A DNA stretch of 64,000 nt from Streptomyces sp. Ag109_O5-1 (GTDB lineage Bacteria; Actinomycetota; Actinomycetes; Streptomycetales; Streptomycetaceae), in assembly GCF_003814875.1 (NCBI RefSeq), contig NZ_RKQF01000001.1:6076001-6140000 (forward strand). The letters run 5' to 3'. Of the stretch, positions 41,395 to 50,492 are shown piece after piece (position 1 is the stretch's first letter; the number at the start of each line of letters is the position of its first letter). The position numbers and the translations under genes are program-made. The notes beneath the pieces are model-generated. The model saw only the letters and a list, made by a program, of their open reading frames with translations. It searched no databases and was not told the origin of the DNA.

Positions 41395-43086
41395 ATGACC
41401 GCCGAACTCACCGTGCACGAGCTGATCGCCAAGCACCGGCCCACGCTTGACCAGGCGCTGGAGGCGATCCGCACGCGCGCGTACTGGTCCCCCCACCCCG
41501 AGCACCCCAAGGCCTACGGCGAGCACGGCAGCCTGGACGCGGCGGCCGGCAAGGCCGCCTTCGACGCCCTGCTCGGCGGCCGGATCGACCTCGGCCAGCC
41601 CGGCACCGACGACTGGGTCGGCGGCGAGGTCTCGCCGTACGGCATCGACCTGGACGTGACCTACCCGCACACCGACGTCGACACGCTCCTTCCCGCCATG
41701 CAGGCCGGGCAGCGCGCGTGGCGCGACGCGGGCGCGGAGGCGCGCGCGGTGGTGTGTCTGGAGATCCTCAAGCGGATCAGCGACCGGACGCACGAGTTCG
41801 CGCACGCGGTCATGCACACCAGCGGCCAGGCGTTCATGATGGCGTTCCAGGCGGGCGGCCCGCACGCCCAGGACCGCGGCCTGGAGGCGGTGGCGTACGC
41901 GTACGTGGAGCAGGTCCGCACCCCCGACACGGCCGAGTGGACCAAGCCCCAGGGCAAGCGCGACCCCCTCGCGCTGACGAAGACGTTCAAGCCGGTCCCG
42001 CGCGGGATCGCCCTGGTCATCGGCTGCAACACGTTCCCGACGTGGAACGGCTACCCGGGCCTGTTCGCCTCCCTCGCCACCGGCAACGCGGTCCTGGTCA
42101 AGCCGCACCCCCGCGCGGTGCTCCCGCTCGCCCTCACCGTCCAGGTCGCCCGCCAGGTCCTCGCCGAGGCCGGCTACGACCCGAACCTGGTGGCCCTGAC
42201 GGCGGAGCGCCCCGGCGAGGGCATCGCGAAGACGCTCGCCACCCGCCCGGAGATCAGGATCATCGACTACACGGGTTCCACCGCCTTCGGCGACTGGCTG
42301 GAGACCAACGCCCGGCAGGCGCAGGTCTACACGGAGAAGGCCGGCGTCAACACGGTGCTGGTCGAGTCCACCGACAACTACAAGGGGATGCTCTCCAACC
42401 TGGCGTTCTCGCTGTCCCTGTACAGCGGCCAGATGTGCACGACCCCGCAGAACCTGCTGATCCCCCGCGACGGCATCCGCACCGACGAGGGACCCAGGAC
42501 CTACGACGAGGTGGTCGCCGACCTCGCCCGCGCGGTCGACGGTCTGCTCGGCGACGACGCCCGCGCGAACGCGCTCCTCGGCGCGATCGTCAACCCCGAC
42601 GTCAAGGCCCGTCTGGAGGCCGCGGCCGGCCTCGGCGAGGTCGCCCTGGCCTCCCGGGAGATCGCCAACCCGGAATTCCCGGACGCGGTCGTCCGCACAC
42701 CGGTGATCGTCAAGCTGGACGGGGCCAAGCCGGACGACGAGGCGGCCTACATGAGCGAGTGCTTCGGGCCGGTGTCCTTCGCCGTCGCCGTGGACTCGGC
42801 CGCCGACGCGGTGGACCTGCTGCGACGGACGGTGCGGGACAAGGGCGCGATGACGGTCGGGGCGTACACGGTCGACGCGGACGTGGAGAGCGCCGTGGAG
42901 GAGGTCTGCCTGGAGGAGGCGGCCCAGCTGTCGCTGAACCTGGTGGGCGGGGTGTATGTGAACCAGACGGCGGCGTTCTCGGACTTCCACGGGTCCGGGG
43001 GCAATGCGGCGGCGAACGCGGCCCTGACGGACGGCGCGTTCGTGGCGAACCGGTTCCGGGTGATCGAGGTGCGCAGGGAGGCGTAG
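41395..43086 (+). CDS. paaN: Phenylacetate-degradation protein PaaN (aldehyde dehydrogenase family)
   Basis: 563 residues. Aldehyde-dehydrogenase-like Rossmann region (PVPRGIALVIGCNTFPTWNG, DYTGSTAFGDWLETNA), catalytic cysteine in YSGQMCTTPQNLLIP, and a long N-terminal part (AYWSPHPEHPKAYGEHGSLD) characteristic of the actinobacterial PaaN subfamily. PaaN/PaaZ-like enzymes oxidise the ring-opened semialdehyde of phenylacetate catabolism; whether this one does is inferred. The other paa genes (paaABCDE, paaK) are not here. GAGGAGTT ribosome site. Confidence 0.9.
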   Translation: MTAELTVHELIAKHRPTLDQALEAIRTRAYWSPHPEHPKAYGEHGSLDAAAGKAAFDALLGGRIDLGQPGTDDWVGGEVSPYGIDLDVTYPHTDVDTLLPAMQAGQRAWRDAGAEARAVVCLEILKRISDRTHEFAHAVMHTSGQAFMMAFQAGGPHAQDRGLEAVAYAYVEQVRTPDTAEWTKPQGKRDPLALTKTFKPVPRGIALVIGCNTFPTWNGYPGLFASLATGNAVLVKPHPRAVLPLALTVQVARQVLAEAGYDPNLVALTAERPGEGIAKTLATRPEIRIIDYTGSTAFGDWLETNARQAQVYTEKAGVNTVLVESTDNYKGMLSNLAFSLSLYSGQMCTTPQNLLIPRDGIRTDEGPRTYDEVVADLARAVDGLLGDDARANALLGAIVNPDVKARLEAAAGLGEVALASREIANPEFPDAVVRTPVIVKLDGAKPDDEAAYMSECFGPVSFAVAVDSAADAVDLLRRTVRDKGAMTVGAYTVDADVESAVEEVCLEEAAQLSLNLVGGVYVNQTAAFSDFHGSGGNAAANAALTDGAFVANRFRVIEVRREA

Positions 43087-43128
43087 CCGTTGGGGTGGCC
43101 GGTCGTCTTGGGGAGCTGCGGGTCCGTT

Positions 43129-43193
43129 GTGGCTGGTCGCGCCCACGCGGCGGTAGCCGCATATCCGGCACGGCCCCGCGCCCCTTACGGGGC
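43129..43193. repeat. REP-like GC palindrome, copy 3 (with insertion)
   Basis: GTGGCTGGTCGCG at the left and CCCCGCGCCCCTTACGGGGC at the right match the other copies, but about 30 nt (ACGCGGCGGTAGCCGC...) replace the usual middle. It covers the stop of the SpoU gene and follows paaN, so it may terminate both. Confidence 0.6.
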
Positions 43194-43919
43194 ACTCCAG
43201 TGGAACAGGGTCATGGCGACACTCGTCGCCAGGTTGTAGCTGCTCACCTGGGGACGCATCGGCAGCCGCAGGAGATGGTCGGCCCTCGCTCGCAGTTCCG
43301 GTGAAAGACCCGTCCGCTCCGAGCCGAAGGCGAGGATGGCATCGTCCGGGAGCTTCGTGCCCCGGACGTCCTCGCCCTCCGGGTCCAGGGCGAACAGCGG
43401 GCCCTGCGGCAGCTCCGCCACCGTCAGCCGTTCCACCGCCGTCGCGAAGTGGAGCCCCGCACCGCCCCGCACGACCGTCGGATGCCAAGGATCGAGCGTG
43501 CCGGTCGTGATCACTCCCGTCGCTCCGAAGCCCGCCGCCAGGCGGATCACCGCGCCCGCGTTGCCGAGGTTGCGGGGCTCGTCGAGGACCACGATCGGGG
43601 CCGTGCGCGGGACGCGGGCCAGCGCACGGAGGTTGGCCTCGCGGGAGGGTCGTACGGCCAACGCGGCGACGCCCGTCGGATGGGGGCGCGCGACCAGCTT
43701 GGCGTACGACTCCGCAGTCACCTCGGTCAGCAGCGCGGCCAGCGCGTCCCGGACGTCGGGTGCGAGGTCGGCCGCGAGGGCCAGGGTCGCCTCCCGGTCC
43801 GTCGTGACCGCCACCGGCACCTCCGCGCCGAAGCGCAGGGCGTGCTTGAGGGCGTGGAAGCCGTCGAGCAGCACGGCGGAGCCCGCCAGCTGTGCCCAGC
43901 GGTCAAGGGGGTCGGTCAT
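43185..43919 (-). CDS. RNA methyltransferase, TrmH/SpoU family
   Basis: 244 residues from ATG 43919. C-terminal SPOUT knot motifs: VVLDEPRNLGNAGAVIRLAA (motif 1), LAFGSERTGLSPELRARAD (motif 2) and RPQVSSYNLATSVAMTLF (motif 3). The N-terminal substrate-binding part is diverged. Expected to 2'-O-methylate a ribose in tRNA or rRNA. The ATG overlaps the TGA of the HTTM protein gene, so it is the last gene of a three-gene operon whose other members are membrane proteins. Confidence 0.9.
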   Translation of the reverse strand: MTDPLDRWAQLAGSAVLLDGFHALKHALRFGAEVPVAVTTDREATLALAADLAPDVRDALAALLTEVTAESYAKLVARPHPTGVAALAVRPSREANLRALARVPRTAPIVVLDEPRNLGNAGAVIRLAAGFGATGVITTGTLDPWHPTVVRGGAGLHFATAVERLTVAELPQGPLFALDPEGEDVRGTKLPDDAILAFGSERTGLSPELRARADHLLRLPMRPQVSSYNLATSVAMTLFHWSAP

Positions 43920-45127
43920 GCCCCGAAGCCTACGCGGGGCTGTTCGTCGGCCTCCGGGGAGCGAGGACGGGGCAGTGACGGGGCGCCCCGCCGGAAAACG
44001 CGGGCACGCGCGCGTACCGCCCAGCCGCCGAGCCCGAGCAGGAAGGACGTCGGCAGGAAGACCGAGTCCGCCGCGATCATGGCGAGGGAGAAGAAAGGCA
44101 GGCCGAGGACGACCGCGATCACCGCATGCTCGGTCATCATCGCGGCCAGCAGCACGTTCTTGACCCGCCGGTTGAACAGCGTGAACGGGAAGGCGACCTG
44201 GACGATGACCGTCCCGTAGGTCACCAGCATCACCATCGTGCCGTTGGCGGACAGCAGGTCGGCGAGGGCCGGCCAGGGTGAGAAGTAGTCCAGGTGGAGC
44301 GGGTAGTAGACGGCGGTGCCGTCCTGCCAGCGGGAACCCTGGATCTTGTACCAGCCGGCGGTGGCGTAGATGAGGCAGGCCTCGGCCATGATCACGAACA
44401 GGGCGCCGTTGTGCAGGATGTTCGCGATGACGTCCAGCAGGATCCGGGGCTCGGCTGTGCGTGCCCAGCGGCCCACCGCCCACCACAGGGCGGCGCCCGC
44501 CCAGGTAGCCCACATGAGGGCCGGCACCAGCCAGCCGCCTCCGGTACGGCCGGTGAGGGCCGCCGCGACCAGCAGCAGACCGGAGACCGCCCACAGGGCC
44601 GGGCCCACCCGGTCGGGGGCGACGAACTCGCCACGCGCGCGTGCGGCGCTCGCGCGGACCGCCCGGCGGGCGTCCAGGGACCAGACCTGGCCGCAGCGGG
44701 TGAACACCAGGTAGAAGGACATCAGGTGCAGCACGTTGTCGCCGCCGTCGCCCACGAACACGCTGCGGTTCTGCAGGGACAGCACCCCGACCATGAACAG
44801 CAGTGATGTGGTTCGGGTGCGCCAGCCCAGCAGCAGCAGAGCACTGGTGAGCACGGCCAGGAAGTAGAAGACCTCGAAGAAGAGCCGGCTGTCGGAGGAC
44901 AGCAGCGCCGTGAAGGCGTGGTTGTCGGAGGTCAGCTGCTGGGCGAGGCCGAAGCTCCAGGGGCCGTCGGGGCCGTACAGCTCCTGGCGGTGCGGGTACT
45001 CGCGCAACAGGAAGAGCAGCCAGGTGGCGGCGAACCCGATACGGACGACGGCCGTCTGGTACGGGCCGAAGGCCGACCCGGTGACCCGGGCGATGGCGCG
45101 GGACAGACACAGGGCGAGACGGCTCAC
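43916..45127 (-). CDS. HTTM-domain membrane protein
   Basis: 403 residues from GTG 45127, overlapping the upstream TGA (GTGA). About seven to nine hydrophobic helices with HTTM features (RIGFAATWLLFLLREYPHRQ; SVFVGDGGDNVLHLMSFYLV; IYATAGWYKIQGSRWQDGTA). HTTM is the four-helix domain of vitamin-K-dependent gamma-carboxylases; in actinobacteria such proteins pair with DUF5819 genes. The function is unknown and the presence of a carboxylase active site is unclear. The last ~30 residues are a charged cytoplasmic tail. Confidence 0.85.
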   Translation of the reverse strand: MSRLALCLSRAIARVTGSAFGPYQTAVVRIGFAATWLLFLLREYPHRQELYGPDGPWSFGLAQQLTSDNHAFTALLSSDSRLFFEVFYFLAVLTSALLLLGWRTRTTSLLFMVGVLSLQNRSVFVGDGGDNVLHLMSFYLVFTRCGQVWSLDARRAVRASAARARGEFVAPDRVGPALWAVSGLLLVAAALTGRTGGGWLVPALMWATWAGAALWWAVGRWARTAEPRILLDVIANILHNGALFVIMAEACLIYATAGWYKIQGSRWQDGTAVYYPLHLDYFSPWPALADLLSANGTMVMLVTYGTVIVQVAFPFTLFNRRVKNVLLAAMMTEHAVIAVVLGLPFFSLAMIAADSVFLPTSFLLGLGGWAVRARARVFRRGAPSLPRPRSPEADEQPRVGFGA

Positions 45128-45900
45128 CGCACACCCCCGTTCGCCTCGTCCGCCGTCACCCTCCACCAGGGCAGCACCCGGTAGACGGGGTTGTCGGAGA
45201 CCTTCTCGCCTCTCCAGTCCGGCGGGGGCACGTCGGTGGTGCTGGAGCGCACCTGGACGCGCTCGATGGTGCCCTTCTCACTGGTCGCGTCCCCCCGGTA
45301 CATGCGCATCACGACGATCCGGCGCAGGTACTGCTCGGAGAGGGAGCCGCGCAGGCCGATGGGACGGTTGTCGTTGCCGTGCGTGGTGACGAAGAAGTCC
45401 CAGGCCCGGCGCAGCTCGTTCTGCACGGTGTGGCTCGGCAGCAGACTGCCGTCGATGGCCTTGCCGTCCTGGACCGACAGGTCGTTCCAGCCGGTGGTGG
45501 TCGTGGTGCCGTCCTGCATCAGCACGTCGGCGCGCACCTGCACCGCGATGTTCTGCTGCAGCGGGTTGGGCGCGAAGAGCTTCCAGTTCTGCTCGAACTC
45601 CGGATACACCCATTCCTCGATCGCCTTGCCGTGCTGCTTGGTGACCGTGTTCGCCGGCGCCACGCTCAGGAACACCATCCCGAGGTGCACACAGGCGGCG
45701 ACCGCGACCAGGGCCAGGGCGAGGGCCGCGCCGACCTGGTAGCGGGGGGAGAGGGCGGCGACGCCGGTGCGGGGGACGGACGGCGGTGGTCCCGCGGGCG
45801 CGGCGGGGTCACCGGGCCGCACCGCACGCGCCCCGCTCGGACCTTCTGCCCCCTGCGGGGCGGCCGCGTCCTCGTCGTACGCGTCGTACGCGTCGTCCAT
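45124..45900 (-). CDS. DUF5819 family membrane protein
   Basis: 258 residues. An acidic, Pro/Ala-rich N-terminus (MDDAYDAYDEDAAAPQGAEG) of about 50 residues, one membrane helix (about 54-78, YQVGAALALALVAVAACVHL), then a large outer domain with the conserved WKLFAPNPLQQN motif of DUF5819. First gene of the DUF5819-HTTM-SpoU operon; the constant partnership with HTTM suggests a complex in the membrane. Confidence 0.85.
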   Translation of the reverse strand: MDDAYDAYDEDAAAPQGAEGPSGARAVRPGDPAAPAGPPPSVPRTGVAALSPRYQVGAALALALVAVAACVHLGMVFLSVAPANTVTKQHGKAIEEWVYPEFEQNWKLFAPNPLQQNIAVQVRADVLMQDGTTTTTGWNDLSVQDGKAIDGSLLPSHTVQNELRRAWDFFVTTHGNDNRPIGLRGSLSEQYLRRIVVMRMYRGDATSEKGTIERVQVRSSTTDVPPPDWRGEKVSDNPVYRVLPWWRVTADEANGGVR

Positions 45901-46276
45901 TCCGCCCCGTTCCCCGATCCCGCCGCCCGATCCCGCTGTCCGATCCGGACGGCCGGTCCGGGACCGCCCGGTGTGCCGCTGCCCGGCACTCGCACGGAAC
46001 GGTACTCAGCACCGGCCGCCGGGCGCAGCCCCGTGGCGGAGCCCGGGAGCGTGTCCATCGCCACTCCGAGCGGGACCGGCGGCGCACCGCCGGTGCCTAC
46101 CCGCCGATGTCATCGCAGGTCACACGGCCTCCAGGGACCATCTACGGGCCCCCGGCCGACGAGTTGTCCACAGGCTGGGCCGAAGGTTTTCCACACCGGT
46201 GACTCCTCACATCACAACCACATCTCACATCACAGCCACACCTCGCACCTCACGCCGGCCGGGCGGCCCGGGAGGG
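45901..46276. other. Intergenic region with paired DnaA-box-like sites
   Basis: 376 nt between the DUF5819 start and the aminopeptidase N stop, no supported gene. It holds TTGTCCACA (46164-46172) and TTTTCCACA (46187-46195), same orientation and 23 nt apart, then a pyrimidine/adenine-rich stretch of CACATCACA repeats (46204-46253). Confidence 0.55.
46164..46195 (+). promoter_or_regulatory. Two direct DnaA-box-like nonamers
   Basis: TTGTCCACA at 46164-46172 (perfect) and TTTTCCACA at 46187-46195, same strand, 23 bp start to start. Spacing near two helical turns would allow cooperative DnaA binding; this could also be a titration site. Confidence 0.55.
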
Positions 46277-48700
46277 TCACCCGCGGGCCCGCAGCATGCG
46301 GCTGATCGCGTCCGAGCGTTCCAGGAGGGTCTTGCGGACCACGGGGGCCGCGTCCTGGGCCGACTGCCGGGCCTTCTCGATGTACGCCGGGTCGACGGCG
46401 TACGGCGGGAAGAGCTGGGAGGTATAGACCATCGCCAGGATCATGCCGCCCTGGTGCAGCTGCGGGATCGTGTCCAGATAGCGCTCGGCGTAGGGGGCGA
46501 GCAGGTCGTTCTGGCCGGGGCGCCAGAAGGCCACCGCCACCGGGTTGACCGACCCGACGGGCACCGCGCGGTCCACCGCCAGCCGCTGCCAGACCTCGGC
46601 CTTCGCCGCCGGGTCGGGAAGGGCGGCCCTGACGGTGAGGGCGCGGACCCAGGCGTCGGGGTCGGGGTCGCGTTCGAGGAGGGCGGTGGACTCGGCGGCG
46701 ACGTCGGCGCCGAGTTCGGCCTCGCGGACGAGGGCCCGCCAGCGCAGGTCGATGTCGTCGCCGGCCCGGTCGCGGAGCCAGCCGAGGTCGTCGGCGCCGC
46801 CCACGCGGGCCAGTCCGCGCAGGGCGACCTGGCGGCGGCCCGGGTCGGCGGCGAGCTGCCGGCAGACCGCGGCCACGGCCTGCGACAGCGCGGGGCGTTC
46901 GGCCGTCGGGGCCCAGAGTTCGGCGATGTTCGTGACGAGGTTCAGATAGGGCTCGATCACGGCGTCGGACGTCTCGGCGGCGAGGACCGCGGTGAGGCAG
47001 TGCCCGGCCTCGGCCGCCGTGGCCTCACCGGCCGTGAGCATGTCCCAGACGGTGGCGGCGGCCGCACCCCGGGAGATGGCCGTGGGCAGCTGGGCCGCGG
47101 CGCGCAGGAGGGTGTCCCGGGTGCCGGGGGCCGGGCGCGAGGTGGCGAAGGTGAGGTCGTCGTCGTTGATCAGCAGGAGGTCTGCGGTGGCGGGGAGCCC
47201 GGTGACCGGGGTGCGCGGCTCGGTCACCTCGACGCGGACCAGGGCGGTGCGTGCGAGGGCGTCGCCGTCGCGGCCGTACGCGCCGACCGCCAGGACCTGG
47301 GGACGCGGGGTACCGTCGGCGACCAGGGTGACGGTGTCACCGTCGTGCTCCAGGGTGAAGCGGTCGGTGCCGGCGGTCTCCAGCCAGGTTTTCCGCCAGG
47401 TGGCCAGGTCGCGGCCGCTGGCCTCGGCGAGCGCGTCGATCAGGTCCTGGAGGGTGGTGGTGCCCCAGGCGTGGCGGGCGAAGTAGGCGGCCATGCCGGT
47501 CCGGAAACGGTCCTCGCCGACATAGGTCATCAGCTGCTGGAGGACGGAGGCGCCCTTGGGGTAGGTGATGTTGTCGAAGATCGACGCGGCCTGGGCGACA
47601 TCGTGGATGGGCTGGTGGATCGGGTGGGACACCGGGCCCTGGTCGGAGAGGTAGGCCTTGAGCTTGCCGTCGGCGAGGTGGCCGGCCCAGGCGTCGGTGT
47701 AGCGGGTGGCGCCCTCGGCGGCCCAGTGGCAGGCGAACTCGGCGAAGGCCTCGTTCAGCCAGAGGTCGTCCCACCAGCGCATGGTGACGATGTTGCCGAA
47801 CCACATGTGCGCCATCTCGTGCAGCAGCACGAGCGCGAGCAGCTCGCGTTCGGCGGGCGTCGGCACGGCCCGCCGCAGGAACGCGTCCGACCAGGTCACA
47901 CAGCCGTAGTTCTCCATCGCGCCGCCGAACTCGGGCATGAACACCTGGTCGTACCTGCGCTGCGGGAACGGCATCGCGAAGGCCTCGGCGAAGAAGGCGA
48001 GGCCCTGGCTGGTGAGGGTGAAGATCTCGTCCGCGTCGCGTTCCAGGACCTCGGCGAGCGAGCGGCGGGCGTAGATGCCGAGGTCGTGGCCGCCGGCCTC
48101 GCGGCGGATCCCGTGGAAGGGGCCCGCGTTGACGACGGTGTTGTACACCGACAGCGGCGGGGTGTCCGGGAAGGTCCAGCGGCGGGCCGCGCCCTGCTCC
48201 TCGACGCTCGGGTCGCCGGAGTTGCTGAGGACGGTCCAGGCGGCCGGGGCCGTGACGGTGAAGGCGTGCGGGGCCTTGAGGTCGGGCTGGTCGAAGCAGG
48301 CCCAGACAAAGCGGGCCTCGTCCGGTTCGAAGCTGGTCCACACATAGGCCTCGCCGTCGGCGGGGTCGACGGCCTTGTGCACGCCCGGACTGGCGGTGGT
48401 GTCGACCTGGACGCTCTCCACGCACAGCACGTTGTGCGCGGCCAGGCCGGGCAGCGCGATACGGCCGTCGCCGGAGGGGGTGAGGGGGGTGCCGTTCAGG
48501 GTGGCGGCGCGGACCTCGGCCGCGCAGTCGACGAAGGTCTCCGCGCCGGGCTCCCGGCAGGTGAAGGCGATGGTGGAGACACAGCGGATCTCCGGTCCGT
48601 CGGGCAGGGCGGTGAGGTCGATGTCCACGTCGTACCGCTCGACCGAGATCAGCGCGGCGCGGTGCTCGGCCTCGGTGCGGGTCAGGCTTCGGATCCCCAT
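46277..48700 (-). CDS. pepN: Aminopeptidase N (M1 metallopeptidase)
   Basis: 807 residues from ATG 48700 behind AGGGAGG. The M1 layout is complete: N-terminal beta saddle, GAMEN exopeptidase motif in EFGGAMENYG, zinc site HEMAH (H294, H298) with E317 in WLNEAF 18 residues further, catalytic Tyr region, and a C-terminal helical domain. It removes N-terminal amino acids from peptides in the cytosol. Convergent with DUF5819 across the DnaA-box region; divergent from the acyl-CoA dehydrogenase at 48898. Confidence 0.94.
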   Translation of the reverse strand: MGIRSLTRTEAEHRAALISVERYDVDIDLTALPDGPEIRCVSTIAFTCREPGAETFVDCAAEVRAATLNGTPLTPSGDGRIALPGLAAHNVLCVESVQVDTTASPGVHKAVDPADGEAYVWTSFEPDEARFVWACFDQPDLKAPHAFTVTAPAAWTVLSNSGDPSVEEQGAARRWTFPDTPPLSVYNTVVNAGPFHGIRREAGGHDLGIYARRSLAEVLERDADEIFTLTSQGLAFFAEAFAMPFPQRRYDQVFMPEFGGAMENYGCVTWSDAFLRRAVPTPAERELLALVLLHEMAHMWFGNIVTMRWWDDLWLNEAFAEFACHWAAEGATRYTDAWAGHLADGKLKAYLSDQGPVSHPIHQPIHDVAQAASIFDNITYPKGASVLQQLMTYVGEDRFRTGMAAYFARHAWGTTTLQDLIDALAEASGRDLATWRKTWLETAGTDRFTLEHDGDTVTLVADGTPRPQVLAVGAYGRDGDALARTALVRVEVTEPRTPVTGLPATADLLLINDDDLTFATSRPAPGTRDTLLRAAAQLPTAISRGAAAATVWDMLTAGEATAAEAGHCLTAVLAAETSDAVIEPYLNLVTNIAELWAPTAERPALSQAVAAVCRQLAADPGRRQVALRGLARVGGADDLGWLRDRAGDDIDLRWRALVREAELGADVAAESTALLERDPDPDAWVRALTVRAALPDPAAKAEVWQRLAVDRAVPVGSVNPVAVAFWRPGQNDLLAPYAERYLDTIPQLHQGGMILAMVYTSQLFPPYAVDPAYIEKARQSAQDAAPVVRKTLLERSDAISRMLRARG

Positions 48701-48801
48701 TGAGTCCTCCCTAGGGTGTCCGTCCCCCATTGGCGGACACACGGGCGCCAGCCTACGACGCAAGGAGCCGGAGATCGCAGGGCTTTTCGGTTCCCTTCTT
48801 C

Positions 48802-48831
48802 TAGAACCTGTCCTATCTTGACGGACCGTCA
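48802..48831. promoter_or_regulatory. Two operator-like palindromes before the acyl-CoA dehydrogenase
   Basis: TAGAACCTGTCCTA (48802-48815) fits the mycobacterial KstR consensus TNNAACNNGTTNNA with one mismatch. Four nt later, TGACGGACCGTCA (48819-48831) is a perfect 13-bp palindrome of the TetR type. The same stretch overlaps a possible -35 (TTGACG). No regulator is adjacent. Confidence 0.55.
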
Positions 48832-48897
48832 GATCGCGTCGTCGGATCACGCCGACAGGCACTTTCCGATCACCGGATCCGCCGGGAGGACAGAACC

Positions 48898-50031
48898 GTG
48901 GACTTCACCTTCACCGAGGAGCAGTTGGCGGCGGCCGAGGCTGCACGGGGGGTGCTCGCCGCGGTGGCACCGGACGGGGTGCCGAGCCCGGCGCTGACCA
49001 CCGGTGCCATCGCCGAGGGCTTCGACCGGGAGCTGTGGGACAGGCTGGCGGGCGCGGACCTGCTGAGCCTGCCGCTGGACGAGGAGTACGGCGGGGCCGG
49101 GCTCGACGCGATCGCGCTGTGCCTGGTGCTGCGGGAGTCGGCGAAGGTGCTGGCACGGGTGCCGCTGCTGGAGAACAGCGCGGCCGTGGCGGCTCTGCAG
49201 ACCTACGGGGACAAGGAGCTGGGGACGCGGCTGCTGGCGCCGGCCGGGCGCGGGGAGCTGGTGCTGACCGTCGCCGCGAGCGGGCGCACCGGGCACGACC
49301 CGGCCGAACTGGCCGTGACCGCCCGGCCGGACGGGGAGACCTGGGTGCTGGACGGGGTGCAGACGGCGGTGCCATGGGCGTACGACGCCGATCTCGTCGT
49401 CGTACCGGCGCACACCGACGGCGACCGGAGCGTGCTGGCGCTGGTGGCGCCGACGGGTGCCGGGGTCGCGCTCGCCGAGCAGGTGTCGACCAGCGGGGAA
49501 CGCCTCGGCGAGCTGCGGCTGGAGTCGGCGCGGGTCGCGGGGCGGGACGTGGTGACGGCGGCCGGGGCCTGGGAGTGGCTGCGGGAGCTGCTGGCGACCG
49601 GGACGTGCGCGCTGGCGCTCGGGCTCGGTGAACGGGTGCTGCGGATGACCAGTGAGTACACCGGGAAGCGGGAGCAGTTCGGGCATCCGATCGCCACGTT
49701 CCAGGCGGTGGCCGTGCAGGCCGCCGACCGGTACATCGACCTGCGGGCCATGGAGGCGACGCTCTGGCAGGCGGCCTGGCGGATCGCTTCAGGGGCGCCG
49801 GGAGCGCTGCCCCTGGCCGGGGACGTGGCGGTGGCGAAGATCTGGGCGGCCGAGGGTGTGCGGCGGGTGGTGCAGACCGCGCAGCATCTGCACGGGGGGT
49901 TCGGGGCCGACACGGATTATGTGCTGCACCGGTATCACGCGTGGGCCAAGCAGCTTGAGCTGGCGCTCGGGGGTGCGGGGGCGCATGAGGAGGCGCTGGG
50001 GGATCTGCTGGCCGCGCATCCATTGGGATAG
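48898..50031 (+). CDS. Acyl-CoA dehydrogenase family protein
   Basis: 377 residues from GTG 48898 behind GGGAGGA. Typical short acyl-CoA dehydrogenase length with N-terminal helices (LDEEYGGAGLDAIALCLVLR), a beta domain and C-terminal helices (TSEYTGKREQFGHPIATFQA; HLHGGFGADTDYVLHRYHAW). The usual catalytic Glu after an R-D-A stretch is not obvious: the C-terminal GGFGADTDYVLHRY resembles the FadE26/27-like subfamily, in which one partner lacks it. It may act as one half of a heteromeric, sterol- or side-chain-type dehydrogenase. Confidence 0.85.
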   Translation: MDFTFTEEQLAAAEAARGVLAAVAPDGVPSPALTTGAIAEGFDRELWDRLAGADLLSLPLDEEYGGAGLDAIALCLVLRESAKVLARVPLLENSAAVAALQTYGDKELGTRLLAPAGRGELVLTVAASGRTGHDPAELAVTARPDGETWVLDGVQTAVPWAYDADLVVVPAHTDGDRSVLALVAPTGAGVALAEQVSTSGERLGELRLESARVAGRDVVTAAGAWEWLRELLATGTCALALGLGERVLRMTSEYTGKREQFGHPIATFQAVAVQAADRYIDLRAMEATLWQAAWRIASGAPGALPLAGDVAVAKIWAAEGVRRVVQTAQHLHGGFGADTDYVLHRYHAWAKQLELALGGAGAHEEALGDLLAAHPLG

Positions 50032-50081
50032 GTGGGATGAGGGATCGGGGGGGCGTTCGGTCGTGCGTTCGATGCCGGCCG

Positions 50082-50123
50082 GTGGGGCTGGTCGCGCAGT
50101 TCCCCGCGCCCCTACGGGACGCT
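50082..50123. repeat. REP-like GC palindrome, copy 4
   Basis: GTGGGGCTGGTCGCGCAGTT then CCCCGCGCCCCTACGGGACGC, matching copy 2 closely. It fills the gap between the stop of the acyl-CoA dehydrogenase and the stop of the rhodanese. Confidence 0.7.
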
Positions 50124-50471
50124 TCAGACCACGAACCCCGGCTCGCCCGTGTCCGTCACGATCTCTCGGCCCGCTGCCTGCCATACCTGCATGCCGCCGT
50201 CCACGTTCACCGCGTCGATGCCCTGCTGGACCAGGTACATCGTGACCTGGGCCGAGCGGCCGCCGGAGCGGCAGATGACGTTGACGCGGCCGTCCTGGGG
50301 CGCGGCCTCGGTGAGCTCGCCGTAGCGGGCCACGAACTCGCTGATCGGGATGTGCAGGGCACCGGCGGCGTGGCCCGCCTGCCACTCGTCGTCCTCGCGG
50401 ACGTCCAGCAGGAAGTCGCCGTCCTTGAGGTCCGCGACCTCGACCGTGGGCACACGCGCTGCGAAGTTCAT
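50124..50471 (-). CDS. Rhodanese-like sulfurtransferase
   Basis: 115 residues, a single rhodanese domain. Active-site loop CRSGGRSAQ with catalytic Cys in VICRSGGRS, and the typical LLDVREDDEWQAGHAAGALH entry motif. It binds sulfane sulfur on that cysteine and hands it to an acceptor such as cyanide or a thiol. ATG 50471 with a short gap to the J-domain gene; co-transcription is possible. Confidence 0.92.
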   Translation of the reverse strand: MNFAARVPTVEVADLKDGDFLLDVREDDEWQAGHAAGALHIPISEFVARYGELTEAAPQDGRVNVICRSGGRSAQVTMYLVQQGIDAVNVDGGMQVWQAAGREIVTDTGEPGFVV

Positions 50472-50492
50472 GGCTACGACGCTACCGGACCG

